NCBI RefSeq assembly: GCF_002807685.1
Contig: NZ_PEAX01000005.1
Span: forward strand, 62,001-126,000
Direction of reading: 5' to 3'
Origin: Neoalteromonas flava
Lineage (GTDB): Bacteria > Pseudomonadota > Gammaproteobacteria > Enterobacterales > Alteromonadaceae
Length of the DNA stretch: 64,000 bases
Every line of letters begins with the position of its first letter. Position 1 is the stretch's first letter. This document shows positions 15,401 to 25,188 of the stretch, in pieces. A model generated the notes under the pieces. The model was not told where the DNA came from and ran no database searches. It worked only from the letters and a program-made list of their open reading frames with translations. Made by a program: the position numbers and the translations under genes.

Positions 15401-16711
15401 ATCGCTATAGGGAATGTATTCTGATTTTTGAAACAACAGTTTTGACTCGCCTGTCGCAGGCGAATAAACCGTTAGACCGTTATCCGTACCAATCCAAAGA
15501 TCATTGTCAGGGTCTTCATGGATTGCCCAGATAGTATTGTCGGTCAAAGGAGCGTTGTTTTTATTCTCTAGGGTGATACTCAAAGTATCGAAGGTGAGGC
15601 TCAGCGGTGACCAATAGAGCGCTCCGCCATAGTTGGTTGCTAACCAAAGATTTCCGTCGCGATCGATTTCAATATCTTTGATGTCTTTGCGCGATAAGAC
15701 ATCAACGCCTTTAAGCGGTTCAAACAAGTACTCGTAAACCGGCGATTCATCGCGCATATCCAAAGAATACAAGCCAATATCAGAGCCAATCCAGAACTGC
15801 TCGGGTGCCTTTTCAATAACGCGCCAGATATTGCGTTCTGGTATTACAAGCTGTGCAGGTTGCATACTGCCTGTTTCTTCCAGAGAGCGCAGTAAATCTG
15901 TGGTAGAGCTACGATACAAACCTCTAACGGTAGATATCCACAGATAGTCTTGAGAGTCGATGAAGAGGTGTTTAACATTCAATTTATCAAAATTGGTGTT
16001 GGCATCGTTGGGACCTCCTAGGAAATTTAGCTTTATGGCTGGCTGATTTTCTTTTTTGGCGTAAAGACCATTGCTGGTGGCGATAAGTAACCAGTTATCG
16101 AGATTAATTGCCCAGCGGATAAAGTTTTCACTTTCAATCAATTGGTCATTGATTTCGTAAATAACTTCAGTGCTTTCGGTGGCGTAGTCATAGCGCAAGA
16201 TAGTCTGCTCAAGCACAATAATAATGCGACTTTGAGCATCTTCAAACATATTAGCCCCAATTTGAATGTAGTCTTCATAATCAACATAGGGAAGTGCGAC
16301 CACGCGAACCAATTCGCCGGTTGAAGGAGTAAGTCGGTATATGCCATCACCGACAGTCGCGAGCCAAATGTTTTTGCGGCTATCTTCAACAATCCGATAA
16401 ACCGGCATATCGAGTAGTTCGTCGTTCGGACCGTTGATACGTTTGAGGTTGTAACCGTCCCATCGGTCTAATCCGCCTTCGGTGCCCAAATACAAGAAGC
16501 CATCGCTGTCTAGCAACATATCGACCACTGAATCCTGACTCAGACCGGTTTGCGTGCTAAGCGCAAAAAAACGCGGCGTTTTTAATTTTGCATCAGGGGT
16601 ATCGGACAGGGGACCCTGGAAGGCTTGAACTGTAGACAGCCACGAAAATGCAGCAAGCAGCAAAATTGTCGCAACACTAAAACGTGAGGTAAAAGCGTTT
16701 GCATACTTCAT
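12422..16711 (-). CDS. Periplasmic-propeller sensor with PAS, GGDEF and EAL domains
   Basis: About 1430 aa. A signal peptide (ILLLAAFSWLSTVQA) leads to a long periplasmic two-component-regulator propeller region with repeated D-x-x-G-x-hWhGT blades, then a Y_Y_Y-type domain, one membrane helix (LYALAIGLVLLLVWWI), a PAS domain, GGDEF (GRIGGDEFVIVLED) and EAL. GGDEF is intact, but the RxxD inhibitory site is absent (NQND). In EAL the signature reads ELL instead of EAL, while EVTEG, DDFGTGYSSL and EGIETEEQ are present, so hydrolase activity is plausible. It should make and/or break c-di-GMP in response to a periplasmic signal. Start choice is uncertain: 16711 gives a clean signal peptide; 16747 is an alternative. 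It is divergent from ilvE. Confidence 0.9.
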   Translation of the reverse strand: MKYANAFTSRFSVATILLLAAFSWLSTVQAFQGPLSDTPDAKLKTPRFFALSTQTGLSQDSVVDMLLDSDGFLYLGTEGGLDRWDGYNLKRINGPNDELLDMPVYRIVEDSRKNIWLATVGDGIYRLTPSTGELVRVVALPYVDYEDYIQIGANMFEDAQSRIIIVLEQTILRYDYATESTEVIYEINDQLIESENFIRWAINLDNWLLIATSNGLYAKKENQPAIKLNFLGGPNDANTNFDKLNVKHLFIDSQDYLWISTVRGLYRSSTTDLLRSLEETGSMQPAQLVIPERNIWRVIEKAPEQFWIGSDIGLYSLDMRDESPVYEYLFEPLKGVDVLSRKDIKDIEIDRDGNLWLATNYGGALYWSPLSLTFDTLSITLENKNNAPLTDNTIWAIHEDPDNDLWIGTDNGLTVYSPATGESKLLFQKSEYIPYSDAYVDRIFTVEKDRAIVQTGFGLWEVDKTTGERKIVETLSDDDKSVVSSYVWGSGQDAEKRIWFVLDTGNRTGYFIYDPFDKSLTELPLGDNIPVNRFYAFLDYAEEFDNQMWLATTGELSLIHPQTYARTTVHKIPPAANNARIYPSSVTVDQSGIIWIGYPGHGLYGVDKNTFEQRYFFNEDNLLPTNLVYSLMTDAEDNLWFSSHSGLHRLSADRQGLEDFRYGQELNVAEFNDHAHTKLRDGSLAFGSPSGVVSFDPASLIEASYSETAYAAAAQQDKMVISEVSLATRELDMPLNNIAGETIKLNYDDNGLTIRFSSLQFSQSGLGRYTYTLIKNGKSISTASTNEPFVSLPLLEEGDYTFTVAPSDNSTLSNMQPASLQISVAPAPWNTLAAKVLYALAIGLVLLLVWWIRKGQKFHLEQARNQVRLFGDAFKQTRDWVVIFSQDYQPIAVNPAFENAFALDPDEDVAQQFKTLQAKYPELMSYTQSALQQLNIDGFWRSEQKLQLADGRQHDVLINLNAVKNGDDASQIDHYLMVFSDISEQKQAERKLLKMATYDGLTGLVNRNLLLDRLEHAIDNAKRHNSLVAVLFVDLDRFKGINDSLGHEYGDNILRVVAKRMQNITNQNDTVGRIGGDEFVIVLEDVKDFEDVSSFISNLIELIEEPIQVRKETLRVSCSIGVSVYPNDGTEPSDLLRYADVAMYSAKGDAVNSFRFFTESMNVRAKYRLSLENLVKRAYQQELFFNVYQPIVNINTHQTEGMELLMRCAISEQPISPAEFVPILEEMRLIVEVTRLSIIAGIKELATWYEEGYRGYLSVNLSALHFTATFDLEILAELLDRYQLPRSALRFEVTEGVLMGDKEMALEQFKALNAEGYLLALDDFGTGYSSLSYLKIFPLDVIKIDKSFTDDIGTGSSGDSLIITTIGMAKNLHMDCIAEGIETEEQVSFLAEHGCFRLQGYYFSKPVTADMAKSIVVKQWQELYSSAMN

Positions 16712-16747
16712 TGAAATAGTTGTTGCGGCTAAATGTATCAACTGCAT

Positions 16748-17067
16748 TAGCTTCGTTAACAAGTGACTACCCCACAATATAGCAAAAATACTCTAGGTTA
16801 AAAACAATTCAACGGCGAGTGGATTGGATCTTGCTATAAACTTTACATTCGTGATACTAATATACAGCGCTTGCCATGGCGCCCTTTTCCACAAACGAGA
16901 AACCCTGTTTCTCGCTTCTGATTTACTTTGGTGGTGTAAGTTTACATTTCCACGTTTTTGTTCAGGTCTGATTTCTGCTGTTCTCGTTGGGCAGTTGCGC
17001 AGATGCATGTATCATCACGTCTGTAAAACTAACTACCCTACGAAATACTGTTTGTTAAGGAACTACT
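16748..17067 (+). other. Upstream region of the ilvEDA operon
   Basis: About 320 gene-free bases. A TATAAA-type -10 element lies near 16833. I looked for a leader peptide rich in Ile, Val and Leu codons followed by an attenuator hairpin, as in enterobacterial ilv operons, and found neither clearly. A 92-codon frame overlapping the start of ilvE has many Cys and no family features and is rejected. Confidence 0.4.
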
Positions 17068-18000
17068 ATGGCGAAGCAACCTGCAGAATATATTTGGTTT
17101 AATGGCAATATTATCCCGTGGCAAGAGGCCACTGTGCATGTCATGACCCACGCAATCCATTATGGCTCATCGGTTTTTGAAGGCATTCGTGCTTACAACA
17201 CACCAGATAGAGGGACCTGTGTTTTTCGACTGAATGAACATAATCGACGTTTATTTGATTCTGCGAAAATCTATCGCATGACCATTCCGTACACGCTGGA
17301 TCAAGTGAATCAAGCTACTCTCGACATTATTCAGAAGAACAATCTCAAATCGGCCTACATTCGTCCGATCGCCTATTATGGCGATATTGGCATGGGATTG
17401 CAGGTACCTTTTGGTCAGGAAACTGAGCTTACGATTGCGGCATTTGAATGGGGTGCTTACCTAGGTGAAGAGGCGCTAAAAAATGGCGTCGATGCAGGCA
17501 TTTCTAGCTGGAATCGTTTAGCAGCTAATACTATGCCAACAGGAGCTAAAGCGGGCGGTAATTATCTGTCATCCCAGTTGATCTCTATGGAAGCGCGCCG
17601 TCACGGTTATGGTGAGGGTATTGCGTTGGATGTGAACGGCTTTATTAGTGAAGGTGCTGGTGAAAACATTTTTGTTATCCGTAATGGTGTCGTCTCGACA
17701 ACACCAAAAACGGCTGCGATTTTACCGGGAATTACCAGGGATACGGTTATGACTCTGTTAAAAGAGATGGGGTACACCGTGCGCGAAGAAAATATTGCCC
17801 GTGAAGCCATGTATCTGGCTGATGAAATTTTGATGTGCGGTACAGCGGCAGAAGTTACACCTGTACGTAGTGTTGATGGAATAAAAGTGGGTAATGGCGG
17901 CCGTGGGCCGATTACCGAAAAAGTTCAAGATGCATTCTTTGGGCTTTTCAATGGCAAAACTGAGGATAAATGGGGTTGGTTGACACCCGTATACGAGTAA
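17068..18000 (+). CDS. ilvE: Branched-chain amino acid aminotransferase
   Basis: 310 aa, class IV PLP aminotransferase. Start MAKQPAEYIWFNGNIIPWQE, the AIHYGSSVFEGIRAY motif and RPIAYYGDIGMGL are typical of IlvE, and the PLP lysine lies in TGAKAGGNYLSSQL. It performs the last, reversible step of Ile, Val and Leu synthesis with glutamate in the cytoplasm. A GGAACTACT ribosome-binding region precedes the ATG. First gene of ilvE-ilvD-ilvA; unlike enterobacteria, no ilvG or ilvM (acetolactate synthase II) stands in front. Confidence 0.96.
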   Translation: MAKQPAEYIWFNGNIIPWQEATVHVMTHAIHYGSSVFEGIRAYNTPDRGTCVFRLNEHNRRLFDSAKIYRMTIPYTLDQVNQATLDIIQKNNLKSAYIRPIAYYGDIGMGLQVPFGQETELTIAAFEWGAYLGEEALKNGVDAGISSWNRLAANTMPTGAKAGGNYLSSQLISMEARRHGYGEGIALDVNGFISEGAGENIFVIRNGVVSTTPKTAAILPGITRDTVMTLLKEMGYTVREENIAREAMYLADEILMCGTAAEVTPVRSVDGIKVGNGGRGPITEKVQDAFFGLFNGKTEDKWGWLTPVYE

Positions 18001-18014
18001 TTTAGGAGGGCAAC

Positions 18015-19877
18015 ATGCCTAAGCTTCGATCAGCTACAACCACACAAGGGCGCAATATGGCCGGTGCTCGCGCATTATGGCGAGCGACCGGGATGAAGGA
18101 TACCGATTTTGGCAAACCCATTATTGCCATCGCAAACTCCTTTACCCAATTCGTGCCTGGCCATGTACATTTAAAGGATATGGGACAGTTGGTTGCGCGC
18201 AGCGTAGAAGCGGCCGGAGGTGTTGCCAAAGAGTTTAATACCATTGCTGTTGATGATGGCATTGCAATGGGGCACAGCGGAATGCTGTATAGCCTGCCGT
18301 CACGTGAAATTATTGCAGATGCTGTCGAATATATGGTCAATGCACACTGTGCAGATGCATTAGTGTGTATCTCCAACTGTGACAAGATTACGCCGGGAAT
18401 GCTAATGGCCGCTATGCGCTTGAACATTCCAGTCGTTTTTGTCTCAGGCGGACCAATGGAAGCGGGGAAAACCAAATTATCTGATCAGTTGATCAAGCTT
18501 GATTTAGTCGATGCTATGGTTGCGGCTGCTGATGACAAAGTCAGTGATGCAGACAGTGATGCTATCGAGCGCTCAGCCTGTCCTACTTGTGGCTCTTGTT
18601 CGGGTATGTTCACAGCCAATTCAATGAATTGTTTAACTGAAGCTTTAGGGTTGTCGCTGCCTGGCAATGGCTCTACGTTAGCCACTCATGCGGATCGTGA
18701 ACAGTTATTTAAACGCGCAGGCAGTTTAATCGTAGAATTATGCCAGCGTTGGTATCAAAACGAAGATTCGATGGCACTACCGCGCAATATTGCTAATTTT
18801 TCCGCCTTTGAAAACGCTATGAGCTTGGATATAGCGATGGGCGGTTCAACCAACACAATTTTGCATTTATTGGCTGCAGCGATTGAAGGGGAAATCCCTT
18901 TCGGCATGAATGATATTGACCGTTTGTCACGCAAAGTACCGCACTTATGCAAGGTTGCACCAGCTACACCGCAGTATCACATGGAAGACGTGCACCGAGC
19001 TGGTGGTGTTATGGGGATCCTTGAACAGCTTAAACTAGCAGGGTTGTTACATACCGACGTCAGTCATGTATTGGGTAAGGCAATGGGCGAGGTTATCGAT
19101 GAGTATTCCATCATCAATCAACCCAAGGCAGACGTAGTCGAGTTCTACAAGGCAGGCCCAGCAGGGATCCGCACGACCCAAGCGTTTAGCCAAGATTGTC
19201 GTTACCCCACGGCAGATACCGACCGACAAGCGGGTTGTATTCGTTCAATTGAGCATGCTTATAGCCAAGAAGGCGGTCTCGCCGTGTTGTTCGGTAATCT
19301 AGCAACCGATGGATGTATTGTAAAAACCGCCGGCGTTGATGAATCGATTTGGCAATTTACCGGGAAAGCGAAGATTTTTGAAAGCCAAGATGACGCGGTG
19401 GCGGGTATTTTAGCGGATCAAGTGCAGGCCGGTGATGTGGTGATTATTCGCTATGAAGGTCCTAAGGGTGGGCCGGGTATGCAAGAAATGCTTTACCCCA
19501 CGTCTTATCTAAAATCTAAAGGATTGGGAAAGCAATGTGCGTTAATCACTGACGGGCGCTTTTCTGGTGGTACTTCAGGACTCTCTATCGGACATTGTTC
19601 GCCTGAAGCAGCAAGTGGCGGTGGGATTGGATTAGTCGAAGACGGAGATACCATCATAATCGACATTCCCAAACGCAGTATCAACATTGATATCAGCGAT
19701 GCTGAACTAGAGCGTCGCCGCGAAGCCATGCAAACAAGTGCTAAACCTTGGCAACCGGTTGAGCGAGAGCGGCCAGTATCGGTATCACTGAAGAATTTTG
19801 CCTTGTTAGCGACCAGTGCAGATAAAGGTGCAGTGCGTGATAAGGCAAAACTAGACCAGTTGTTGTCGCAGTCATGA
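18015..19877 (+). CDS. ilvD: Dihydroxy-acid dehydratase
   Basis: 620 aa, the usual length of the long bacterial form. An Fe-S enzyme that converts dihydroxy acids to the 2-keto acids of the Val and Ile pathways. Cluster cysteines occur in [12 protein letters not shown] and [17 protein letters not shown]; the C-terminal [20 protein letters not shown] is the IlvD/Edd signature. Starts 15 bases after ilvE with GGAGG in between, and its last 4 bases overlap the ATG of ilvA, so the three genes are one operon with coupled translation. Confidence 0.97.
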   Translation: MPKLRSATTTQGRNMAGARALWRATGMKDTDFGKPIIAIANSFTQFVPGHVHLKDMGQLVARSVEAAGGVAKEFNTIAVDDGIAMGHSGMLYSLPSREIIADAVEYMVNAHCADALVCISNCDKITPGMLMAAMRLNIPVVFVSGGPMEAGKTKLSDQLIKLDLVDAMVAAADDKVSDADSDAIERSACPTCGSCSGMFTANSMNCLTEALGLSLPGNGSTLATHADREQLFKRAGSLIVELCQRWYQNEDSMALPRNIANFSAFENAMSLDIAMGGSTNTILHLLAAAIEGEIPFGMNDIDRLSRKVPHLCKVAPATPQYHMEDVHRAGGVMGILEQLKLAGLLHTDVSHVLGKAMGEVIDEYSIINQPKADVVEFYKAGPAGIRTTQAFSQDCRYPTADTDRQAGCIRSIEHAYSQEGGLAVLFGNLATDGCIVKTAGVDESIWQFTGKAKIFESQDDAVAGILADQVQAGDVVIIRYEGPKGGPGMQEMLYPTSYLKSKGLGKQCALITDGRFSGGTSGLSIGHCSPEAASGGGIGLVEDGDTIIIDIPKRSINIDISDAELERRREAMQTSAKPWQPVERERPVSVSLKNFALLATSADKGAVRDKAKLDQLLSQS

Positions 19878-21412
19878 CCGTGCCAGTCAGTTTGCAAGAG
19901 TACTTGCGGAAAATTTTGCTAGCCCCGGTTTACGACGTTGCGGTGCACTCTGAGCTGACGTTTATGAATCGCCTATCGGCTGAATTGGGCAATGAAGTAT
20001 GGCTGAAGCGTGAAGATCAACAACCGGTCAAGTCCTTTAAATTGCGCGGGGCTTACAATTGCATCGCTCAGCTTAGTGCAGATAAAGTCGATGCTGGGGT
20101 CATCACTGCATCTGCAGGTAATCACGCTCAGGGCGTTGCCTTCTCTGCCAATAAGCGTGGGATAAAGGCTACTATCGTGATGCCGGAAACTACGCCTGAT
20201 ATTAAGATTGATGCAGTAAAGCGCTTTGGTGGCGATACTGTAGAAGTGGTTTTGCACGGTGTTAGCTTTGATCAGGCTAACCGTCATGCTAAGTGGTTGG
20301 CCGACGATCAGGGCTTGACCTTTATTCCTCCTTTCGACCATCCAGATGTAATTGCAGGTCAGGGAACGATCGCACGTGAACTACTTGAGCAGAATCCTAA
20401 TTTGCAGCGCTTGTTCATCGCCGTCGGTGGCGGCGGCCTTGCCGCAGGTATAGCCGTTTATTTAAAGCAGTTACGGCCAGACATTCAACTGATCGGCGTT
20501 GAAGCTGAAGAAAGTGCCTGTTTGCTTGCTGCTAAACAAGCAGGCAAACCGGTGGAGCTTCCATCAGTGGGCATATTTGCTGATGGTGTAGCGGTTAAGA
20601 TTGCCGGCGAAGAAACCTTTCGCCTATGCGATCAATTGCTTGATGACATTGTTACCGTTACCAATGATGAGGTTTGCGCAGCGATTAAGGATATATTCGA
20701 TGACACTCGTGTCATCGCGGAACCCGCTGGCGCGCTCTCGATTGCTGCTATTCGCAAGTATGTAGCGAAGAATAACCTAAAAGGTGAGCGACTTGGCGCC
20801 ATTCTGTGCGGGGCTAATACTAATTTTCACACCTTGCGATACGTATCGGAACGTTGTGAACTTGGCGAACAAAAAGAGGCGGTGTTTGCCGTTAAGTTGC
20901 CGGAGCACGCGGGTGCGTTTAAGCAATTCTGCGAAACGCTGGGGAATCGTGCAATAACTGAGTTTAATTATCGTTACTCGACAGATGCAGAAGCTCATGT
21001 GTTTGTGGGCATTAAATTAAAGCAAGGACGTCAAGAATTTGAGGTGCTACTGAACATTTTGGCGGAAAAAGGCTACCAATGTTTTGACCTGTCAGATAAT
21101 GAGCTAGCCAAGCTGCATGTGCGTCATATGGTAGGTGGTCGATTGGCAGCTCCACTAAATGAACATGTGTTTTCTTTCGCTTTCCCCGAATATCCAGGTG
21201 CACTTTTGACGTTTTTGCATACGCTTGGTGAGAAGTGGAATATCACTTTATTTCACTATCGAAATCACGGCGCTGCTGACGGCTTGGTGTTATGCGGGTT
21301 CGACCTTCCAGAACAAAGTCGGGCTGAGTTTGATCAACATTTGGCGGCACTGGGTTATGCTTTTGAGGAGCAAAGTGATAATCCGGCGTATAAGTTTTTC
21401 TTGGCGCATTAA
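19874..21412 (+). CDS. ilvA: Threonine ammonia-lyase, biosynthetic
   Basis: 512 aa. First step of isoleucine synthesis: deaminates threonine to 2-oxobutanoate. The PLP lysine is in SFKLRGAYN near residue 56, followed by [10 protein letters not shown] and the phosphate-binding [10 protein letters not shown]. The C-terminal ~190 residues form two ACT-like regulatory domains, as in the isoleucine-inhibited enzyme, which separates it from short catabolic forms. ATGA overlap with ilvD. Followed by a convergent plsB. Confidence 0.95.
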   Translation: MTVPVSLQEYLRKILLAPVYDVAVHSELTFMNRLSAELGNEVWLKREDQQPVKSFKLRGAYNCIAQLSADKVDAGVITASAGNHAQGVAFSANKRGIKATIVMPETTPDIKIDAVKRFGGDTVEVVLHGVSFDQANRHAKWLADDQGLTFIPPFDHPDVIAGQGTIARELLEQNPNLQRLFIAVGGGGLAAGIAVYLKQLRPDIQLIGVEAEESACLLAAKQAGKPVELPSVGIFADGVAVKIAGEETFRLCDQLLDDIVTVTNDEVCAAIKDIFDDTRVIAEPAGALSIAAIRKYVAKNNLKGERLGAILCGANTNFHTLRYVSERCELGEQKEAVFAVKLPEHAGAFKQFCETLGNRAITEFNYRYSTDAEAHVFVGIKLKQGRQEFEVLLNILAEKGYQCFDLSDNELAKLHVRHMVGGRLAAPLNEHVFSFAFPEYPGALLTFLHTLGEKWNITLFHYRNHGAADGLVLCGFDLPEQSRAEFDQHLAALGYAFEEQSDNPAYKFFLAH

Positions 21413-21559
21413 AATTAAAATATTAGCGTTCGAGTTAGCGAAAGCAATGCGAGCGCCATGTCATAATGTATCTATGGTTCACCAATCGAACTGATGTGTG
21501 CATGAGTGCGGCGCGTGCTGAGATTTAATTTAATATCGGTTGTTGTTTATGCAGGTAAA

Positions 21560-21579
21560 GCCTCTTGATTACAAGAGGC
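21560..21579. terminator. Hairpin between convergent ilvA and plsB
   Basis: Perfect 8-bp stem GCCTCTTG/CAAGAGGC with a 4-base loop, 19 bases from the plsB stop and about 150 after ilvA. Only a very short T run follows on the minus strand (TTTA), so it is a weak or factor-assisted terminator. Confidence 0.5.
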
Positions 21580-21597
21580 CCCGTTGATTTACGCTTG

Positions 21598-24039
21598 CTA
21601 TTTATTGAGCTGAAGTAGGTGCTGGCTAATTTCCGGCCATACCAATTGATTGATCTCAGTCTGCAAAATCTTACTGTTGTCTGAATGCTGCAGCGAACCA
21701 TCATCGGCTGAGCGCAACATGTCTTGCTCACGCAATGCAGTTACCAAACAACTGAACACGTTTTTATCGTAAAATTCAGGTGAATTCATGCCGTAAAGTG
21801 CAGACAAACGCTCAGCTATCTCACGAGACTGACGTTCCAGTTCGCCACGGCTAATGGTTTGATTAATTTCCAATACTCTTAATACGACGGCGTAGCGCTG
21901 CACCGTTTCCTGCATGGCGCGGCTTAATAACCAGGCAGAATGGAAGTGTTCGGATTCCCGCGGGGGGGGCAATATCTTGCGCCCGCGTTGCTGCAATAAA
22001 CCTTGTTCCAGAAGCTGCATCAGTAAACGTTCACAATAGTCTTGTGCCGACTCATGTTCCATGTACAAGAATAATTCCTTCTGCAGCAAAGGATAAATAT
22101 CGTGCATGAGCTGCAACAGTTTCGCTTTATCAATACCATTGTTAGCAAATACAATGGTGCTGATCATGCCTGGTAGGGCGAATAAATGTAGAATATTGTT
22201 GCGGTAGTAGGTCAGGGTAACGGCATTATTCTGCTGCGCTGCGATAATGCTTTCGTGGCTGTCGTCATGTACAGACAAGCGCTTTAACTTTAAGGTCTCA
22301 TTTAATAACGCTGCGCCGCTTAATTCTACTAATGTAGCATCTTCACTAAAAGGTACCTCGCGGAGTAAATGCAGGTAGTCATCCATAGCTCTGGTGAGCT
22401 CAGACTTTGTCATAGCATTAGTTTTTGACGACAGTAAGCACATACTTACCAATGCCATGCCATTGATCGCCACAGCTTTATTGATGCGCAGCATAATGCG
22501 ATTGGCGAGTTCATTTACGGTCGGTGTAAGCCAGCTTGGTTTTTTATCCTGGAGATCAGTTTGGCTGGCACGCCATTCTGGCGCACACTCATCCAGAAAC
22601 TGATTTAACTGCAGCGGTTCACCAAAATTCACATAACCATGCCCATAGTTTTTGAGTTTTCGGATCGCTGACAGGATCTGCAGTGGAGATTCTTTTTTCT
22701 TATTTGAGCCGGTGAGTTCTTTTTGGTAGCTCTTCACTTCCATTACGTGCTCATAACCAATATACACCGGTACGATGCTCACCGGGCGCTTAACCCCTTT
22801 CAGCATGGCCTGCAAAGTCATTGCCAGCATACCCGTTTTTGGTGGAATTAGACGCCCTGTGCGACTGCGCCCTCCTTCTGGGTAGTACTTTACCGAATAC
22901 CCTTTGTTAAATAGCAACTCAAGGTATTCACGAAACACGGCGGTGTATAATTTGTTCCCTGCAAAACTGCGGCGTAGGAAAAAGGCGCCAGCTCGACGAA
23001 AAATTTTACCTACCGGCCAGAAATTAAGGTTAATGCCGGCGGCGATATGCGGGGTAACCATACCTTCGTGATAGATCACATAGGTCAGTAAAAGGTAGTC
23101 CATGTGACTTCGGTGACAGGGGACATATATAATTTCATGTCCGTTTTGCGCCAACTCGCGGATCCGTTTAGCGTGCCCGACACTGATACCATTGTAGATC
23201 TTATTCCATATACGCGTGAGCACTCGGTCGCCAATGCGGATCAACCCCTCACGGTAATCACCAGCGATTTCATCAATGTAACCTTGAGCAACCTGGCGTG
23301 CTTGAGTAAGGTCAATATTCTTGTTTTGGGCTTCCTCCTGAATCGCGAACTTAACTGCTGAGGCCCCCAAAACTGCGTTATTCAATTCACTCCGTTCAAG
23401 CAACGTCGGGCCGGTAAATGACTGGCGCTTGCGATGAAAATGGGTGTTGGCTACACGCACTAACTTCTGCGCAATATCATGATCGGAACCATGCTGCTTG
23501 ACCATAGTGCGGGTTGAAACAGCCCGTGAAAAGCTAACGAAGTTGTCGCGACCAAGAAACAAAACAATAAATAGTTTACGCAGCCAGCTAGGCGATGCAC
23601 GGTCAGCGATTAAGTCGGTCCAGCCAGGGTTGCCTTTGCCTGGTGCCCGGCCCCAAGTGATAAAAACGGGTAATACTTGGAAGTCGAGTTCAGGGTGAAC
23701 GCGGTGGAGATGGAAAATATTAGTAAAAATCTCCACGGTTTCGGTTTGTTTTACCGAGCGCTTGATGACCGGCTGCGGGCGGCGTAAAAATAAACTGCGT
23801 GGCAGGCGCACGTTGTCGGTTTCAAAATGTCCATTGGGGTCAGGCAAGCCAAGCTTTTTAGCCACAAATCGCAAAGCCAATTGGTCGGTGAGAGAATCAG
23901 TTTGTAACAAGTAAACGATGGGCTTGCGTTTATCGATACCTAATTCGCTCTCTACATCAGCTGGAATGCTTTTCGAGCGCACCAATAGTTTTACTGGCCA
24001 ATAAAAACAAGAAGAAAGGCTATTACGAAGCCAGGACAT
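21598..24039 (-). CDS. plsB: Glycerol-3-phosphate 1-O-acyltransferase
   Basis: About 813 aa. Acylates position 1 of glycerol-3-phosphate, the first step of phospholipid synthesis, at the inner membrane. The catalytic HX4D motif is visible in VPCHRSHMDYLLL, followed by the later motif YYPEGGRSRTGRL and IVPVYIGYEH. Start MSWLRNSLS at 24039 is chosen because GGATGGA precedes it; the in-frame TTG at 24057 has no such site. Length matches PlsB of enterobacteria. Convergent with ilvA and divergent from apbE. Confidence 0.95.
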   Translation of the reverse strand: MSWLRNSLSSCFYWPVKLLVRSKSIPADVESELGIDKRKPIVYLLQTDSLTDQLALRFVAKKLGLPDPNGHFETDNVRLPRSLFLRRPQPVIKRSVKQTETVEIFTNIFHLHRVHPELDFQVLPVFITWGRAPGKGNPGWTDLIADRASPSWLRKLFIVLFLGRDNFVSFSRAVSTRTMVKQHGSDHDIAQKLVRVANTHFHRKRQSFTGPTLLERSELNNAVLGASAVKFAIQEEAQNKNIDLTQARQVAQGYIDEIAGDYREGLIRIGDRVLTRIWNKIYNGISVGHAKRIRELAQNGHEIIYVPCHRSHMDYLLLTYVIYHEGMVTPHIAAGINLNFWPVGKIFRRAGAFFLRRSFAGNKLYTAVFREYLELLFNKGYSVKYYPEGGRSRTGRLIPPKTGMLAMTLQAMLKGVKRPVSIVPVYIGYEHVMEVKSYQKELTGSNKKKESPLQILSAIRKLKNYGHGYVNFGEPLQLNQFLDECAPEWRASQTDLQDKKPSWLTPTVNELANRIMLRINKAVAINGMALVSMCLLSSKTNAMTKSELTRAMDDYLHLLREVPFSEDATLVELSGAALLNETLKLKRLSVHDDSHESIIAAQQNNAVTLTYYRNNILHLFALPGMISTIVFANNGIDKAKLLQLMHDIYPLLQKELFLYMEHESAQDYCERLLMQLLEQGLLQQRGRKILPPPRESEHFHSAWLLSRAMQETVQRYAVVLRVLEINQTISRGELERQSREIAERLSALYGMNSPEFYDKNVFSCLVTALREQDMLRSADDGSLQHSDNSKILQTEINQLVWPEISQHLLQLNK

Positions 24040-24173
24040 TTGTATTCCATCCAACAATTAAAACCCGCGGATAATATCATGTACGTAAAAAATTTGCTTT
24101 ATACAACTATCCCTCGCATGCTGCTGTCTGTCTTAAAAAAGAGTAAAGGAATGCGTCTGGCGTGGATAACACT

Positions 24174-25163
24174 ATGATGTACCGTACAATCGCTTTATTC
24201 GGATTGATGTTTAGTAGCCTAATCGGCGCTGTAGAAGAGCCTGTTAGTGGTAATTGGTATCGTGACACCGCTGCAATTATGGGGACTAACATTGAGGTTC
24301 AGCTATGGGCCGCAACACCTGAACAGGGAGCCGCTGCAGTTCAACAAGTATTTATTGAGATGGAACGCATTAATCAATTGATGAGTCCATATATCGAAAC
24401 CAGTGAGCTCAGTAGACTTAACCAAAACGCATCTAAGCATCCAATCCAAGTATCCAGTGAAATGTTCGAGCTGCTTAAAACGGCAGAAGCCTATTCACAG
24501 CTTACAAATGGGGCATTTGATATTACCTTTGCCAGCGTCGGTTTTTTATTTAATTATCGCGAGCGAGTCAAGCCCACCACGGACCAAGTCCAGGCGCTCG
24601 CCAAGGTGATCAATTACACTTTAGTGAAATTAGATAGCCAAACACGAACAGTCAGGTTTACCCACCCCGATGTGAAAATAGATTTGGGCGGCATCGCAAA
24701 AGGCCATGCGGTTGATAACGCCATTGAACTAATAAGATCCATGGGGATCAAACATGCGATGGTCACTGCGGGTGGTGACACCCGTTTGCTTGGTGACCGC
24801 TTGGGTCGCGACTGGGTTGTTGGGATTCGTGATCCGCGTCAGCCAGACAAGCAAGCTGTACTGCTACCACTGAGTAATACGGCAATGTCGACCTCTGGTG
24901 ATTATGAGCGATTCTTTGAAGAGGATGGGGTTCGTTATCATCACATTTTGTCGCCCAAGACCGGGCAGTCGCCTGCTGAAGTTCAAAGCGTTTCTATCAT
25001 CAGCGATTCTGCAACGGCCAATGACGCTCTTTCTACTGCTGTATTTGTATTAGGTGTCACTGCTGGCCTGAACTTAGTCAATCAGTTGGGGGATACTGAA
25101 GCAATTATTATGGATAGTCAGCGTAAATTACATTATTCAGATGGACTGGCACAACAACAGTAG
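24174..25163 (+). CDS. apbE: FAD:protein FMN transferase
   Basis: About 329 aa. ApbE-family flavin transferase that attaches FMN to threonine of periplasmic targets such as NqrB, NqrC and RnfD/G subunits. A signal peptide (TIALFGLMFSSLIGAV) without lipobox cysteine is seen. Motifs: AIMGTNIEVQ, DLGGIAKGHAVD, TAGGDTRLLG, AMSTSGDYERFF and HHILSPKTGQSP, all typical. Start is uncertain among GTG 24162, ATG 24174 and ATG 24177. It is followed after 25 bases by a dehydratase-like gene on the same strand; a functional link is not obvious. Confidence 0.92.
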   Translation: MMYRTIALFGLMFSSLIGAVEEPVSGNWYRDTAAIMGTNIEVQLWAATPEQGAAAVQQVFIEMERINQLMSPYIETSELSRLNQNASKHPIQVSSEMFELLKTAEAYSQLTNGAFDITFASVGFLFNYRERVKPTTDQVQALAKVINYTLVKLDSQTRTVRFTHPDVKIDLGGIAKGHAVDNAIELIRSMGIKHAMVTAGGDTRLLGDRLGRDWVVGIRDPRQPDKQAVLLPLSNTAMSTSGDYERFFEEDGVRYHHILSPKTGQSPAEVQSVSIISDSATANDALSTAVFVLGVTAGLNLVNQLGDTEAIIMDSQRKLHYSDGLAQQQ

Positions 25164-25188
25164 TGCACATGAAATATAAGGAGCAACT

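Noticed and set aside
16824-17102. 92-codon frame overlapping the ilvE start
   Set aside because: Out of frame with ilvE, rich in Cys and Trp, no family features; it is not an attenuator leader peptide either.
18002-18475. 157-codon minus-strand frame inside ilvD
   Set aside because: Antisense shadow of a highly conserved enzyme; no start signal and no family.
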